A stretch of 64,000 nucleotides of DNA from Frondihabitans australicus. GTDB lineage: Bacteria > Actinomycetota > Actinomycetes > Actinomycetales > Microbacteriaceae. Shown here piece after piece: positions 1 to 8,485 of this stretch. The number at the start of each line of letters is the position of its first letter. Positions within the stretch are counted from its first letter, which is position 1. Location of the stretch: the NCBI RefSeq assembly GCF_003634555.1, contig NZ_RBKS01000001.1:2418001-2482000 (forward strand), read 5' to 3'. Below the pieces are notes generated by a model, which worked only from the letters and a program-made list of their open reading frames with translations, did no database searches and was not told the DNA's origin. The translations under genes were made by a program, and so were the position numbers.

Positions 1-634
1 GCACCCGGGTCGGCGAGCCGAGCACGAACGACCCGTACGAGGCCGGGTACACGCCGAGGTCGAGCAGGGCGCCTCCGGCGAGCGCAGGATCCCAGAGCCT
101 CGACGACGCATCGAACTCAGCCAGCCCGTTGAACGCCGCAGTCACCACCCTCACCTCGCCGAGGTCGCCGCGCTCGAGGACCTGCCGGACGACGTCCGAC
201 TGGGGTCGATAGCGGGTCCACATCGCCTCCATCGCGAAGACGCCGGCCGCGCGCGCCGCGTCGACGATGCGCTGCGCGGAGGCCGCCGTGGTCGCGATCG
301 GCTTCTCGATCAGCACGTGCTTGCCCGCGGCGATCGCCAGCAGCGCCTGCGCCTCGTGCTCGCTGTGAGGCGAGGCGATGTACACGACGTCGACCTCGGC
401 GTCGTGCACGAGTTCGTCGTACGACCCGTACGCCCGCTCGATGCCGTGGCGCGCCGCGAAGGCCTGCGCGCGCTCCGCCGACCGCGAGCCGACGGCGACG
501 ATCCGCTGCGAGGTGTGCCGCAGCACCGAGTCGGCCCAGTCGGTCGCGATGCGGCCCGGGGCGATGATGCCCCAGCGCAGGATCGGTGAGTCGTGCAGGT
601 CGGTGTCTCTCGGCCGGGGCAACGTCGTCGTCAT
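1..634 (-). CDS. Gfo/Idh/MocA family oxidoreductase, C-terminus cut by window edge
   Basis: The first 211 residues are present. Near the N-terminus lies a Rossmann segment WGIIAPGRIA (residues 21-30, GxGxxA-like), then EKPIA (110-114), the conserved lysine/proline motif of this family, and AMWTRYRP (137-144), which is typical of the trans-1,2-dihydrodiol dehydrogenase-like branch. Such enzymes oxidise or reduce hydroxyls of sugars and cyclitols with NAD(P). The ATG at 634 is the first sensible start and leaves a 93-bp gap to the neighbouring amidohydrolase, which lies downstream on the same strand side. Substrate cannot be deduced. D-apiose dehydrogenase belongs to the same superfamily, but nothing (no shared operator, far from the 7-21 kb regulon) ties this gene to it. 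Confidence 0.88.
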   Translation of the reverse strand, partial: MTTTLPRPRDTDLHDSPILRWGIIAPGRIATDWADSVLRHTSQRIVAVGSRSAERAQAFAARHGIERAYGSYDELVHDAEVDVVYIASPHSEHEAQALLAIAAGKHVLIEKPIATTAASAQRIVDAARAAGVFAMEAMWTRYRPQSDVVRQVLERGDLGEVRVVTAAFNGLAEFDASSRLWDPALAGGALLDLGVYPASYGSFVLGSPTRV

Positions 635-727
635 ACCCCGAGCATGGCAGGCGCGGCGGAAGCGCGACAGGCCCGGCCCTGTCCGAGCGCACGGGCGCCC
701 GCCCGCTGCGCGCCGGGCGGCCGCCAC

Positions 728-2092
728 TCAGCCGCCGAAGGCGCCCTGCGGATCGCCGACGGACTCGAGGTAGGCGGTGCGCCGGGCGAACAGGCCGGGG
801 ACCAGGGCGCGGACCCGGTCGATCAGCGACGCCAGGTCGGCGTTCGTGAGGGCGCCGTCGCGGGCGATCTCGGCTCCTGCGACCATGGTCATCGCCACGT
901 CGGAGCCTCGCACGGCGTGCACGAGGTTGTGGTGGATGTTCGCGTACGGGCCGTCGCCGATCAGCGGGGTCATGCGCGGGGTGTCGGCGCGCACCGCGAT
1001 GAGGTCGGCCTGCTTGCCCGGCTCGATCGAGCCGATCGACGCGTCGAGGCCGAGTGCGCGGGCGCCGCCGATCGTGGCCATCTCGAGGACGTCCCACGAG
1101 TCCATGGCCGCGGCGTCCATCGTGCGGAGCTTGCCGAGCAGCGACGCCGTCTTCAGCTCTTCGAACATGTCGAGGTTGTTGTTCTCCTTCTCGCCGTCGG
1201 TGCCGAGCCCGACCGGGATGCCGGCGGCGAGGAAGTCGGCGACGGGCGCCATGCCGCTCGCCAGCTTCATGTTGCTCACCGGGTTGTGCGAGATGCCGAC
1301 GGTGCGCCCGGCGAGCGCGTCGATCTCGGACTGGTCGAGCCACACGGCGTGGGCGAAGAACGCCCGCGGGGCTTCGAACCAGCCGAGCTTCTCGAGCGCG
1401 TGGATCGGACGGGCACCGTAGCGTCGGTCGAACTCGGCGAGCTCGACCTCTCCCTCGGAGAGGTGCGTGTAGAGGCCCGTGTCGTAGTGCCGGGCCAGGG
1501 CGATCGCGCGCGCTCGGCCGGCGTCGTCGGCGTAGAAGGGGTGCTCGAGTCCGACGAACGGGGTGATCCTGCCGCCTGCCGCCCCCGACCACTCGCGGAG
1601 CATCCGCTCGTTGTCGTCGAGGGTGTCGAAGTAGTCGTGGTCGGGGTGGGCGCCTGTGTAGTTGACGCTCACGAGGCGGTTGCCGAGGGTCTCGGCGGCG
1701 CGGGCGGCGCCGTCCATGTAGCGCCACATGTCGGCGACCGTCGTGGTGCCGCTGAGGATTCCCTCGGCGTAGCAGAGCCAGGCCGAGGCCTCGGCCTCGT
1801 CGGCGCGGAGCACCCGGTGCATCGGGTCGATGTGGAGGCGCAGCCACTCCCACACCGGCAGGTGCTCGGCGGTGCCGCGGAGCATGCCGGAGTGGTGGTG
1901 TGCGTTGACGAGGCCGGGCATCAGCACGACCTGGCCGAGCTCATCGACCGGCGCACCCGGGTGGTTTTTCAGGACGGTCGCGGCGGGGCCGACCTCGACG
2001 ATCGTCGATCCGTCGACGGCGACGGCGGCGTCCGCGATGACGTCGCAGGCGGCGTTCATGGTGACGAGGTGGTCGGCGGTCAGGATGCGCAT
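728..2092 (-). CDS. amidohydrolase-family metal-dependent deaminase
   Basis: A 454-residue cytosolic TIM-barrel amidohydrolase. The first metal-binding HxH lies in NAHHH (63-67); further ligands are expected in THLSEGE, in AHAVW and in the GTDGEKEN segment that carries the barrel-end Asp. The N- and C-terminal beta-sandwich (TADHLVTMN... and PGKQADLIAV) is typical of the MtaD/SsnA/8-oxoguanine-deaminase group, which deaminate purines, nucleosides or s-triazines. ATG 2092 (MRILTADHLV) is preferred over a GTG at 2149 because the extra residues are charged and not family-like. Substrate unknown; a nucleobase or methylthioadenosine-like deaminase is the best guess. Confidence 0.85.
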   Translation of the reverse strand: MRILTADHLVTMNAACDVIADAAVAVDGSTIVEVGPAATVLKNHPGAPVDELGQVVLMPGLVNAHHHSGMLRGTAEHLPVWEWLRLHIDPMHRVLRADEAEASAWLCYAEGILSGTTTVADMWRYMDGAARAAETLGNRLVSVNYTGAHPDHDYFDTLDDNERMLREWSGAAGGRITPFVGLEHPFYADDAGRARAIALARHYDTGLYTHLSEGEVELAEFDRRYGARPIHALEKLGWFEAPRAFFAHAVWLDQSEIDALAGRTVGISHNPVSNMKLASGMAPVADFLAAGIPVGLGTDGEKENNNLDMFEELKTASLLGKLRTMDAAAMDSWDVLEMATIGGARALGLDASIGSIEPGKQADLIAVRADTPRMTPLIGDGPYANIHHNLVHAVRGSDVAMTMVAGAEIARDGALTNADLASLIDRVRALVPGLFARRTAYLESVGDPQGAFGG

Positions 2093-2218
2093 GCGCTCAG
2101 TGTCGCGGACGCGCGTGTCGCGCGTGTTACGCGTCGTGCTCCTGCTCACGCGGCCTCGCGCGCGTGTAGGCAGAAGAACCCTCTGTCCACCCCTGGCGCG
2201 GACACGTAGGGTCGAGAC

Positions 2219-2404
2219 ATGGATCAGACCGGCATGCTGCTGTTCGCGGGCGCCGTCGTGCTCGCGATCGCCGGTGTCATCGCGATCTGCGCCGTCATCT
2301 TCCTGCGGCCGATCGAGCCGTCACGCCAGCCGAAGCCCGTGACCGCGACGCGCCGCCACGAGAGCGCGCACGCCGACGACACGACCGAGCAGCTCGTCCA
2401 CTAG
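2219..2404 (+). CDS. small single-pass membrane protein
   Basis: Sixty-one residues: a short N-terminus, one hydrophobic segment (about residues 6-28, ending CAVIFLRP) and a charged cytosolic-looking tail rich in Arg, His and Asp. No family recognised. It is divergent from the amidohydrolase. A -10-like TAGGGT lies at 2207-2212, six bases before the ATG, and there is no Shine-Dalgarno, so a leaderless transcript is plausible. Codon use is high-GC like its neighbours, which supports a real gene despite its size. Confidence 0.55.
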   Translation: MDQTGMLLFAGAVVLAIAGVIAICAVIFLRPIEPSRQPKPVTATRRHESAHADDTTEQLVH

Positions 2405-2431
2405 GCGCAGGCGGCGCGGGCCGGGCGCGGA

Positions 2432-2896
2432 TCACCGCGCGACGGGAGCGATCCTGCGATTCTGCACGTGCTCGTAGACGACCGAGGTGCGGACGTCCGC
2501 GACCTCGGGGCGGGTGGTGAGCTCGTCGACCACGAATTCGTAGAGGGCCTGGTTGTCGGGGACGGCGACGTGGAGCGAGAAGTCCTCGGATCCTGAGGTC
2601 ACGAAGAGCCCCAGCGTGTCGGGCCTCGAGAGCGCCCAGTCGCGGAACCCCTCGATGTTCCGCCGCGACGGTGGGCGGATGCGCACGGCGATGAGCGCCT
2701 GCACCCCGCGCCCGATCTTGCCGAGGTCGACGTCGAGCGTCGCCCCGCGGATCACACCTCGCGCCCGCAGCGCCCGCGTGCGGTCGAGCGCGGTCGTCGG
2801 CGAGACCCCGACCGCCGCCGCGATGTCGCGATTCGTGCGCCGTGCATCCACCTGGAGTTCGGCCACGATCGCCTGATCAAGTTCGTCGAGTGGCAC
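2432..2896 (-). CDS. Lrp/AsnC family transcriptional regulator
   Basis: A 154-residue protein with an N-terminal winged helix-turn-helix (LDELDQAIVAELQ then TNRDIAAAVGVSPTTALDR) and a C-terminal RAM/AsnC ligand domain ending in VVYEHVQNR. GTG at 2896 is chosen because the family normally begins a few residues before LDxxDxxIL, and GGAG lies eleven bases upstream. It is divergent from the DUF2000 gene at 2995 with under 100 bp between, so regulation of that neighbour and of itself is likely. The effector is probably an amino acid, by family, and not readable from sequence. Confidence 0.9.
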   Translation of the reverse strand: MPLDELDQAIVAELQVDARRTNRDIAAAVGVSPTTALDRTRALRARGVIRGATLDVDLGKIGRGVQALIAVRIRPPSRRNIEGFRDWALSRPDTLGLFVTSGSEDFSLHVAVPDNQALYEFVVDELTTRPEVADVRTSVVYEHVQNRRIAPVAR

Positions 2897-2994
2897 GTTC
2901 TCGCTCCGATCTCGTACTTCGTACGGTTTCCGTGGCTCACGCCGAACGTAGCACCTAGAGTCGACGCACAATCCGACACGAGCGCAGGAGCAGC

Positions 2995-3462
2995 GTGACA
3001 CTGACACAGACGATCGGCTTCGCCCCCGACGAGATCGACACCTCCCTCTCGACCCGCAGCGCGCGACTGAAGTGGGTGGTCGTCGTCGACGAGACGCTTC
3101 CCGCCGGGCGTGCGGCCAACGCCGCCATCTGCGCGGCCGCGGCGACGAGCGCCGGGGTGTCCGGGCTCCTGGGCCCCGATGCCGTCGACGCCGCGGGCGG
3201 TGTGCACCCGGGTCTGCCCTGGGCCGGATGCTCGGTGCTCGGCGGCTCGCCCGAGCAGCTCGCCGCGCTCCGCGACAAGGCCGGGCGCAGCGAGGGAGTC
3301 TTCGTGGCCGACATGCCCCGGGCCGCCCAGCTGACCCGCGTGTACGACGAGTACCTCGGCGAGATGGCGGGGGCGCAGGAGCCGGGGTACTTAGCCGTGA
3401 GCATCGTCGGCCCCCGAAACCGCGTCGACAAGCTCGCGAAGGGGCTGACGCTCCTCCCCTGA
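2995..3462 (+). CDS. DUF2000 domain protein
   Basis: A 155-residue cytosolic protein with the features of DUF2000: a core strand KWVVVVDETLPAGRAANAA near residue 25, a glycine-rich middle, and PGYLAVSIVGPRNRVDKLAKG at the C-terminus. The GTG start at 2995 has CAGGAG five bases upstream (2985-2990), a clear ribosome site. It forms a divergent pair with the AsnC-type regulator at 2896. The family resembles peptidyl-tRNA-hydrolase-like folds, but its biochemical role is unknown to me. Confidence 0.8.
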   Translation: MTLTQTIGFAPDEIDTSLSTRSARLKWVVVVDETLPAGRAANAAICAAAATSAGVSGLLGPDAVDAAGGVHPGLPWAGCSVLGGSPEQLAALRDKAGRSEGVFVADMPRAAQLTRVYDEYLGEMAGAQEPGYLAVSIVGPRNRVDKLAKGLTLLP

Positions 3463-3468
3463 CCCCGG

Positions 3469-4716
3469 TCAGGCGGCAGCGCGACGGAGCGCAGCGACGA
3501 GCGGCAGCGCCGTCGCGAGCGCCAGCGCGACGATCACCGCCGCGAAGCCGACGAGCGCCGCCGAGAGGCTCACCGCCAGCGTCGCCACGCCGATGCCGAC
3601 CACCGGCACGGTGAGCCCGATGTAGCCGAGCAGGAAGATGCCCGCCAGCACCTCGCCCCGGTTCGACGCCGGGGTCAGGGATCCTGCGACCGCGAGAGCG
3701 GCCTTGAACGTGACGCCCGCTCCGGCGCCCGAGAGGATGCCACCGGCGACGAACGCCGCGAGCCCGAGCGAGCCGACGACGGTCACCGCGAGCACGGCGA
3801 TGCCGACGGCGAGGAGGGCGGCGCCGAGGCCGACCTGAGCGCGGAGGCCGAGGGGCCGCACGACGACCTGCGAGAGGGCCGCCGCGGCGAAGGTGACGAA
3901 GACGACCAATCCGGCGACGGCGCGCGACGTGATGTGCAGCTGCCCGGCGACGACGATCGGGGCGAGCGAGGTGAAGAGTCCGAGCACCGAGAAGGCGGCG
4001 AACGCCGTTCCGCCCGCGAGGAAGAAGCGCGCCCGGGCGGCAGCCGGCACCCGCACCCGCTGCGGGCGATACGGGGGCCGCACGGCGGGGCGCTGCGCGG
4101 TCTCGGGCACGAGCGCGACACCCACGAGCGCGAGCACCAGGAGCACGGCGAACACCGCGAACGGCACCACCAGCGGCCCGGCGACCCACCGGGCGAGCAC
4201 GCCCGAGACGAGGGCTCCCACGCCGAAGCCGCCGAGGTTCGCCATGCCGGCGACGATCTGGCCACGTGCGGGGTCCGAGCCGGGTCGTGACGTGAGGTGG
4301 AGGTCGAGGATGTGCGCGGTCACGGTGGCGGTCAGCATGCCGATGCCGAGTCCAGAAACCACCCGCGCGACGATCAGGCCGGGCAGCTCGGGCCAGACGA
4401 TGAAGACGAGGGCGGAGACGATCTCGAGGCCGATGGCGGGGATCAGGATCCGCCGGCGCCCGAGCGTGTCGCCCAGGTGCCCGGCGAAGAGCAGGCTGAT
4501 GACGACGCCGACCGCGTAGGCGGCGAAGGCGACCGTGATGGCGAAGGTCGAGAATCCGTCGCGCTGCTGGTAGAGGGACCAGAGGGGTGTGGGCACCGTG
4601 CTGTACGCCATGACGACGAGGAACGCCGCCGCGGCGATCCAGAAGCCGGTGCGGTGGCTGACGCCGCGGTGTGCGGTCGTGGTCGCCTCGGGAGAACTGA
4701 GTGCTGTCGTGGACAT
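3469..4716 (-). CDS. MFS transporter, DHA1-like
   Basis: A 415-residue integral membrane protein with about twelve hydrophobic segments. The N-terminal half carries the loop 2-3 signature GHLGDTLGRRRILI, characteristic of major facilitator transporters, after a first helix with STVPTPLWSLYQ. The ATG at 4716 gives a short soluble N-terminus. It is divergent from the LysR gene at 4798 across 81 bp, the classic layout of an exporter controlled by its neighbour. The transported compound is unknown. Its stop is only 6 bp from the end of the convergent DUF2000 gene. Confidence 0.88.
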   Translation of the reverse strand: MSTTALSSPEATTTAHRGVSHRTGFWIAAAAFLVVMAYSTVPTPLWSLYQQRDGFSTFAITVAFAAYAVGVVISLLFAGHLGDTLGRRRILIPAIGLEIVSALVFIVWPELPGLIVARVVSGLGIGMLTATVTAHILDLHLTSRPGSDPARGQIVAGMANLGGFGVGALVSGVLARWVAGPLVVPFAVFAVLLVLALVGVALVPETAQRPAVRPPYRPQRVRVPAAARARFFLAGGTAFAAFSVLGLFTSLAPIVVAGQLHITSRAVAGLVVFVTFAAAALSQVVVRPLGLRAQVGLGAALLAVGIAVLAVTVVGSLGLAAFVAGGILSGAGAGVTFKAALAVAGSLTPASNRGEVLAGIFLLGYIGLTVPVVGIGVATLAVSLSAALVGFAAVIVALALATALPLVAALRRAAA

Positions 4717-4760
4717 GACCCCAGTGTGCGGCGGCGCGTGCATCAAGTCCAACGCTGAAT

Positions 4761-4778
4761 ATTGATCGTATTGATCGT
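4761..4778 (+). promoter_or_regulatory. tandem ATTGATCGT repeat, possible LysR site
   Basis: Two adjacent copies of ATTGATCGT occupy the 81-bp gap between the divergent MFS and LysR genes, in an AT-rich patch unlike the surrounding DNA. This is where a LysR protein would normally bind. A -10-like GATACT follows at 4786-4791. Binding is inferred from position only. Confidence 0.4.
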
Positions 4779-4797
4779 CCAGAGCGATACTAGCGGT

Positions 4798-5724
4798 ATG
4801 GACAACCGCCAGCTCGAGGTCTTCGTCGCCGTCGCCCGCGAGGGCGGCTTCACCCGCGCCGCCGAACGCCTCCACACCGTGCAGTCCGCGGTCTCGGCCA
4901 CGATCCTCGCCCTCGAGACCGACCTCGGCGAGCGCCTCTTCGACCGCACCACCCGCACGGTGCGTCTTACGGGCGCAGGAGCAGCGCTCCTCCCGCACGC
5001 CGAGACGATCCTGGCCGCCTTCACCGCCGCCCGCGACGCCGTCGAGAGCGTCTCGGGCGGGCTGTCCGGAGCGATCCGCATCGGCTACATGACCAACGTC
5101 ACCCTGTTCGACATCCCGGCTCTCCTCGGGACGTTCAGCGCCGACCACCCGGGTGTCACCCTGCACCTCGCCCCGGCGTCCCGGGGCACGGGCGGCCTCG
5201 TCGACGCGCTCCGGGGCGGCGATCTCGACGTGGCGTTCCTCTCGGCGGCACCCGAGCAGTATCCCGACCTCGACATCAGCGTGCTGGCGTCGTCGCCGGT
5301 CGGGCTCGTCGTGGCGGCGGGCGACCCTCTGGCGAGGAGGGATCGGATCCTGCTGGCGGAGACCGCAGGTCTGCGATTCGTCGACTTCCGCGAGGGCTTC
5401 GGCAACCGCACGGTCATCGACGCCGAGCTCGCACGGCGCGGGCTGCGGCGCGACGTGCCCATCGAGACCAGCGACATCAACGACCTCGCGGCACTCGCGC
5501 GGAACGGTCTCGGGGCGGCGTTCCTGCCGCGCTACCTCGTCGACGGGGATCCGACGCTGCACTGGATCACTGTGTCCGACGCGGCGTTCGAGATGCCGGT
5601 GAGCGTGGCGACGTCGCGCGAGCGGCCGCTCAGCGCGGCGGCCGGGCGGCTCGCACTCCTGGCGCGCGACGCGGCTACGCCGTCGCCCTCACCGGCGCCG
5701 GCGGGCGGGCCCGCAGGGCGCTGA
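4798..5724 (+). CDS. LysR family transcriptional regulator
   Basis: A 308-residue LysR protein. The N-terminal helix-turn-helix reads MDNRQLEVFVAVAREGGFTR and then AAERLHTVQSAVSATI, and the rest is a periplasmic-binding-like effector domain beginning at GAIRIGYM (near 90). It is divergent from the MFS exporter at 4716 and probably controls it. The ATG at 4798 matches the family start. Its last 50 bp overlap, tail to tail, the ManA-like gene on the other strand (5675-5724), so one of the two C-termini may be longer than strictly needed. Confidence 0.92.
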   Translation: MDNRQLEVFVAVAREGGFTRAAERLHTVQSAVSATILALETDLGERLFDRTTRTVRLTGAGAALLPHAETILAAFTAARDAVESVSGGLSGAIRIGYMTNVTLFDIPALLGTFSADHPGVTLHLAPASRGTGGLVDALRGGDLDVAFLSAAPEQYPDLDISVLASSPVGLVVAAGDPLARRDRILLAETAGLRFVDFREGFGNRTVIDAELARRGLRRDVPIETSDINDLAALARNGLGAAFLPRYLVDGDPTLHWITVSDAAFEMPVSVATSRERPLSAAAGRLALLARDAATPSPSPAPAGGPAGR

Positions 5725-6730
5725 GAGACCCGGTGAGGCGGACCGCGTCGGCGGCGAAGGGCACGAGCACGACCGAGCCGCGCGTGAGGTCGAGCGAGCC
5801 ACCGGCCCATGCCAGCGTGCCCGATCCGTCGGTGACCACGAGCACGCCGTAGCCCCGGTCGAGGTCGAGCGGGGCCTCGGGCGTCACAAGCAGGCTCGAC
5901 GCGCTGAAGAACGCGGCGGCCTCGGACGGCAGGAGCGGCGACTCGCCCGGACCCGACCCCGGACCCCGGGTCGGCGCGGCCCCGTGCAGCCGCGCCACCG
6001 CCTCCTGCCCCACGACGCCCGGCTCGAGGCCGCCGAGCGCCTCGTCGAGCCCCAGGCCGAGGAACGCCCCCGCGGGATCGAGGGGGAAGCCCGCGTACTC
6101 GAGCAGGATCGAGAGGTCGCTCGGCTCCTGCAGCTCGACCAGGGTGATGCCCTGCCCGATGGCGTGCGGAGTGCCGGCCGGCACGTGCACCCAGTCGCCG
6201 GCTCGCACGGTGAGAGGCACGAGCGAGTCGAGCAGCGCCGGGACGTCCTGCGACGACACCCACTCGGCGAGCGTCGACGCCGCCACCGGCTGCCGGAACC
6301 CGAGCCACACCTCGGCGGTCGGCGACGCGCCCGTCGACGTGATGAGCCTCGCCTCGGTCTTGCCGCGCGGCTGCCCCAGGTGCGCGGCTGCGAAGGCGGC
6401 GTCGGGGTGGAAGTGCGCGAACAGCCGCTCGCCGGTGTCGAGCAGCTTGACGAGCAGGGCGGGGTCGGCCCCGAACGTCTCGACGTGCGCGGCCCCGAGC
6501 CACGCCTCGGGGTCGGCGGCGATCGCCTCGCGGAGGGTGCGCCCGTCGGGCAGCGTCGTGAGCCCCGTGGTGTCGCTGCCGAACGTCGTGGTCACCGAGG
6601 CGACGAAGTCCTCGGGCACGTGGTCGTCGGTCGAGCCGGACCCCCTCAACGCCAGAATGCCCGCCCCTCCCCGATAGGGGCGGGCGGGCGGCTGGTTCGG
6701 GGGCAGGAGCAGGGGAACGACGTCGGTCAC
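5675..6730 (-). CDS. manA: class I mannose-6-phosphate isomerase-like cupin
   Basis: A 351-residue protein with the features of ManA-type zinc isomerases: LFAHFHPD (near 105) for the first ligands, a GKTEA segment, and the cupin motif GDWVHVPAGTPHAIG (near 195), followed by ELQEPSDLSIL. Family members interconvert mannose-6-phosphate and fructose-6-phosphate, though this one is somewhat divergent and shorter than typical 390-residue forms. The GTG at 6730 directly follows a GGAGGG, giving unusually tight spacing, so the true start is uncertain. Overlaps the convergent LysR gene by 50 bp. Confidence 0.75.
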   Translation of the reverse strand: MTDVVPLLLPPNQPPARPYRGGAGILALRGSGSTDDHVPEDFVASVTTTFGSDTTGLTTLPDGRTLREAIAADPEAWLGAAHVETFGADPALLVKLLDTGERLFAHFHPDAAFAAAHLGQPRGKTEARLITSTGASPTAEVWLGFRQPVAASTLAEWVSSQDVPALLDSLVPLTVRAGDWVHVPAGTPHAIGQGITLVELQEPSDLSILLEYAGFPLDPAGAFLGLGLDEALGGLEPGVVGQEAVARLHGAAPTRGPGSGPGESPLLPSEAAAFFSASSLLVTPEAPLDLDRGYGVLVVTDGSGTLAWAGGSLDLTRGSVVLVPFAADAVRLTGSLSALRARPPAPVRATA

Positions 6731-6764
6731 CCCTCCATCCTGCCCCCTCGACAGGCGTGCCGGG

Positions 6765-7676
6765 CTAGCGCTTGACGGCGTCGATCTTCAGCATCTTGGC
6801 GATGACCGTGTCGAGGTCGTCGTCGTTGAAGATGCGCTTCCAGTCGGGCTTGATCAGGGCCTCGCGGCCGTAGTCCATAGCGATGTGGCAGGCGTCCGAG
6901 AACGGGTTCGAGCCGCGGAGGCCGTTGGTGAGGGCGATCCAGGTGTGGCCGTAGAGCATCGCGCGGGCGGCCTCGAAGGGCACGCCGACGCCGTTGACGG
7001 TCTCGTCGAGGGCCTCTTTGAGGAAGTCGCCGATCATGCAGGCGATGGTCTCGACGAGGGTCGGCTCGAGCACGGCGAGCTGCTTGACGGTCACGTAGTG
7101 CACGGCGATGACGGGCGCGTAGATCGTCGAGATGACCTGCGTGGCAAGCGTTCGCACGGGCGAGGTCTCGTCGACGCCCTCGAGGGCCGCGATGACCTCC
7201 TGCGGGGCGGCGACGCCGCCGAACGTGTCGGCCCACTCCTCCTTGGTGGTGCGTTCGAGGAACACCGACGGGTGGCAGGGGTGCGCGACGGCGTAGTGGA
7301 TGTCCTCGCGGGCGAGGAGCAGGCCCGCGTAGGCGGCGGCCGGGTCGAGGGTGAGGATGATCGCGCCCGACTTCATGGCGGGGACGACCGACTCCGAGAC
7401 CTTGCCGAGCACGACGTCCGGCACGGCGAGGATCACGACGTCGGCGTCTTTCACGGCCTCGTCGGTCGGGGTGACGGTGCGGCCGAGCGACTCGATGTGG
7501 GCGACGCCGTTCGGCGAGGCCTCCGAGTAGAGCACGCTGTACGAGCTCTTGGCGAGGTTGTTCGAGACGCGCTGCCCCATCTTTCCGCCGGCGCCGATCA
7601 CCGCGACGGTGATGTCGGCCGAGCCCTGGCCGTCCGCGTACGTGACGGTCGAGGTCTGGTCGAGTGTGTCGGTCAT
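6765..7676 (-). CDS. apnO: ApnO-like D-apionate oxidoisomerase candidate (6PGDH-like fold)
   Basis: A 303-residue NAD-binding protein: GAGGKMG (28-34) nucleotide loop, an ILAVPD strand end (82-87), the diagnostic HPCHP (132-136) and FSDACHIAMDYG toward the C-terminus. The HPCHP and SDAC...A...G features match my memory of ApnO, which oxidises and isomerises D-apionate to 3-oxo-isoapionate; annotation pipelines usually call it a phosphogluconate dehydrogenase-like protein. It is last in the leftward operon and its ATG overlaps the previous stop by 4 bp (ATGA). The partner enzymes upstream (decarboxylase-like barrel, erythrulose-type kinase and two isomerases, plus ApnL in the regulon) support this role. 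Substrate is inferred. Confidence 0.72.
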   Translation of the reverse strand: MTDTLDQTSTVTYADGQGSADITVAVIGAGGKMGQRVSNNLAKSSYSVLYSEASPNGVAHIESLGRTVTPTDEAVKDADVVILAVPDVVLGKVSESVVPAMKSGAIILTLDPAAAYAGLLLAREDIHYAVAHPCHPSVFLERTTKEEWADTFGGVAAPQEVIAALEGVDETSPVRTLATQVISTIYAPVIAVHYVTVKQLAVLEPTLVETIACMIGDFLKEALDETVNGVGVPFEAARAMLYGHTWIALTNGLRGSNPFSDACHIAMDYGREALIKPDWKRIFNDDDLDTVIAKMLKIDAVKR

Positions 7677-8485
7677 TTCGTGTTCTCCTTCAGGTAGTCC
7701 AGGTTGTGCTGGGTCCACTCCGCTTCGATGCGGGTGGTGGTCTCGGGGTCGCCCTGCCAGGGCAGCCAGTGCTCGATGACTCGGTTGATCGCGCGGCCGT
7801 CCTTGCCCGTCGCGGGCAGGTCGGCGAGCATGCCGGCGTAGTCGAGCTTTCCCTCGCCGAGCGGCACGCCGACGAGGCTGAACCCGACCCAGCCGTCCTT
7901 GCGCGTGAAGTCGAAGTCCTTCACGTGCCAGTTGACGACGTGCGGCAGCACGCGGGCGGTGACCTCGGCGGGCAGCTCGAGGCGGGCGACCGTGTTGGCG
8001 GGGTCGAGGCAGATCCCGAGGCAGGAGCTGCCGATCGCCTCGACGAGCGACACCAGATCGGCCGACGACACCTGCTCGTACGTCTCGAGCGCGAGGGTGA
8101 CCCCGGCGCGCTCGTAGCCGGGCATGACCCGGCGCAGTCGCGCGACGTTCTCGTCGAGCGTGGGCCGGTCGTCGCCGGAAGTCCACATGCTGCGCACGAG
8201 CGTCGCGCCGAGGGCGACCGCGATCTCGAGGAAGCGCAGGAGGTGGCCCGGCTCGGTGCCGCGTGTGCCGATCTCGAGCGTGAGGCCGAGCGACTCCGCG
8301 AGGTCGCGCGTCGCGGCGAGCTCGTCGTCGCTCATCAGGGCCAGCGGTGCGTAGTCGCAGATCTGGAAGAGCTCTGCGCCGAGGCGCGCGGTGTCGCGGA
8401 GCATGTCCTCGAGACTCATCGGGGCCTCGACCTGGTCGGAGAACCGCCAGAAGTACGCGTAGGTGCTGAGGCCGACGAGGCTCAT
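7673..8485 (-). CDS. oiaD: xylose-isomerase-like TIM barrel, OiaD-like 3-oxo-isoapionate decarboxylase candidate
   Basis: A 270-residue AP-endonuclease-2/xylose-isomerase-like barrel. Probable metal ligands lie in TLALETYEQ (Glu), CLDPANTV (Asp), VNWHVKDFDF (His) and VIEHW (Glu), so a divalent metal site is intact. By itself the family only says sugar isomerase or epimerase. In this operon it sits between an ApnO-like oxidoisomerase and an erythrulose-type kinase/isomerase set, exactly where a 3-oxo-isoapionate decarboxylase giving L-erythrulose is needed. Start and stop overlap both neighbours by 4 bp. If the pathway reading is wrong, a ketose epimerase is the alternative. Confidence 0.62.
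   Translation of the reverse strand: MSLVGLSTYAYFWRFSDQVEAPMSLEDMLRDTARLGAELFQICDYAPLALMSDDELAATRDLAESLGLTLEIGTRGTEPGHLLRFLEIAVALGATLVRSMWTSGDDRPTLDENVARLRRVMPGYERAGVTLALETYEQVSSADLVSLVEAIGSSCLGICLDPANTVARLELPAEVTARVLPHVVNWHVKDFDFTRKDGWVGFSLVGVPLGEGKLDYAGMLADLPATGKDGRAINRVIEHWLPWQGDPETTTRIEAEWTQHNLDYLKENTK

Noticed and set aside
1-634. The missing D-apiose dehydrogenase (ApsD) of the regulon
   Set aside because: Same superfamily, but it carries the dihydrodiol-dehydrogenase-like AMWTRYRP motif, lies six genes away and has no GGTTGACC operator.
6765-7676. Ordinary 6-phosphogluconate dehydrogenase
   Set aside because: It is shorter than 6PGDH, lacks its GxGxxG-M...lysine pattern, and has the HPCHP and SDAC motifs of the ApnO-like group.
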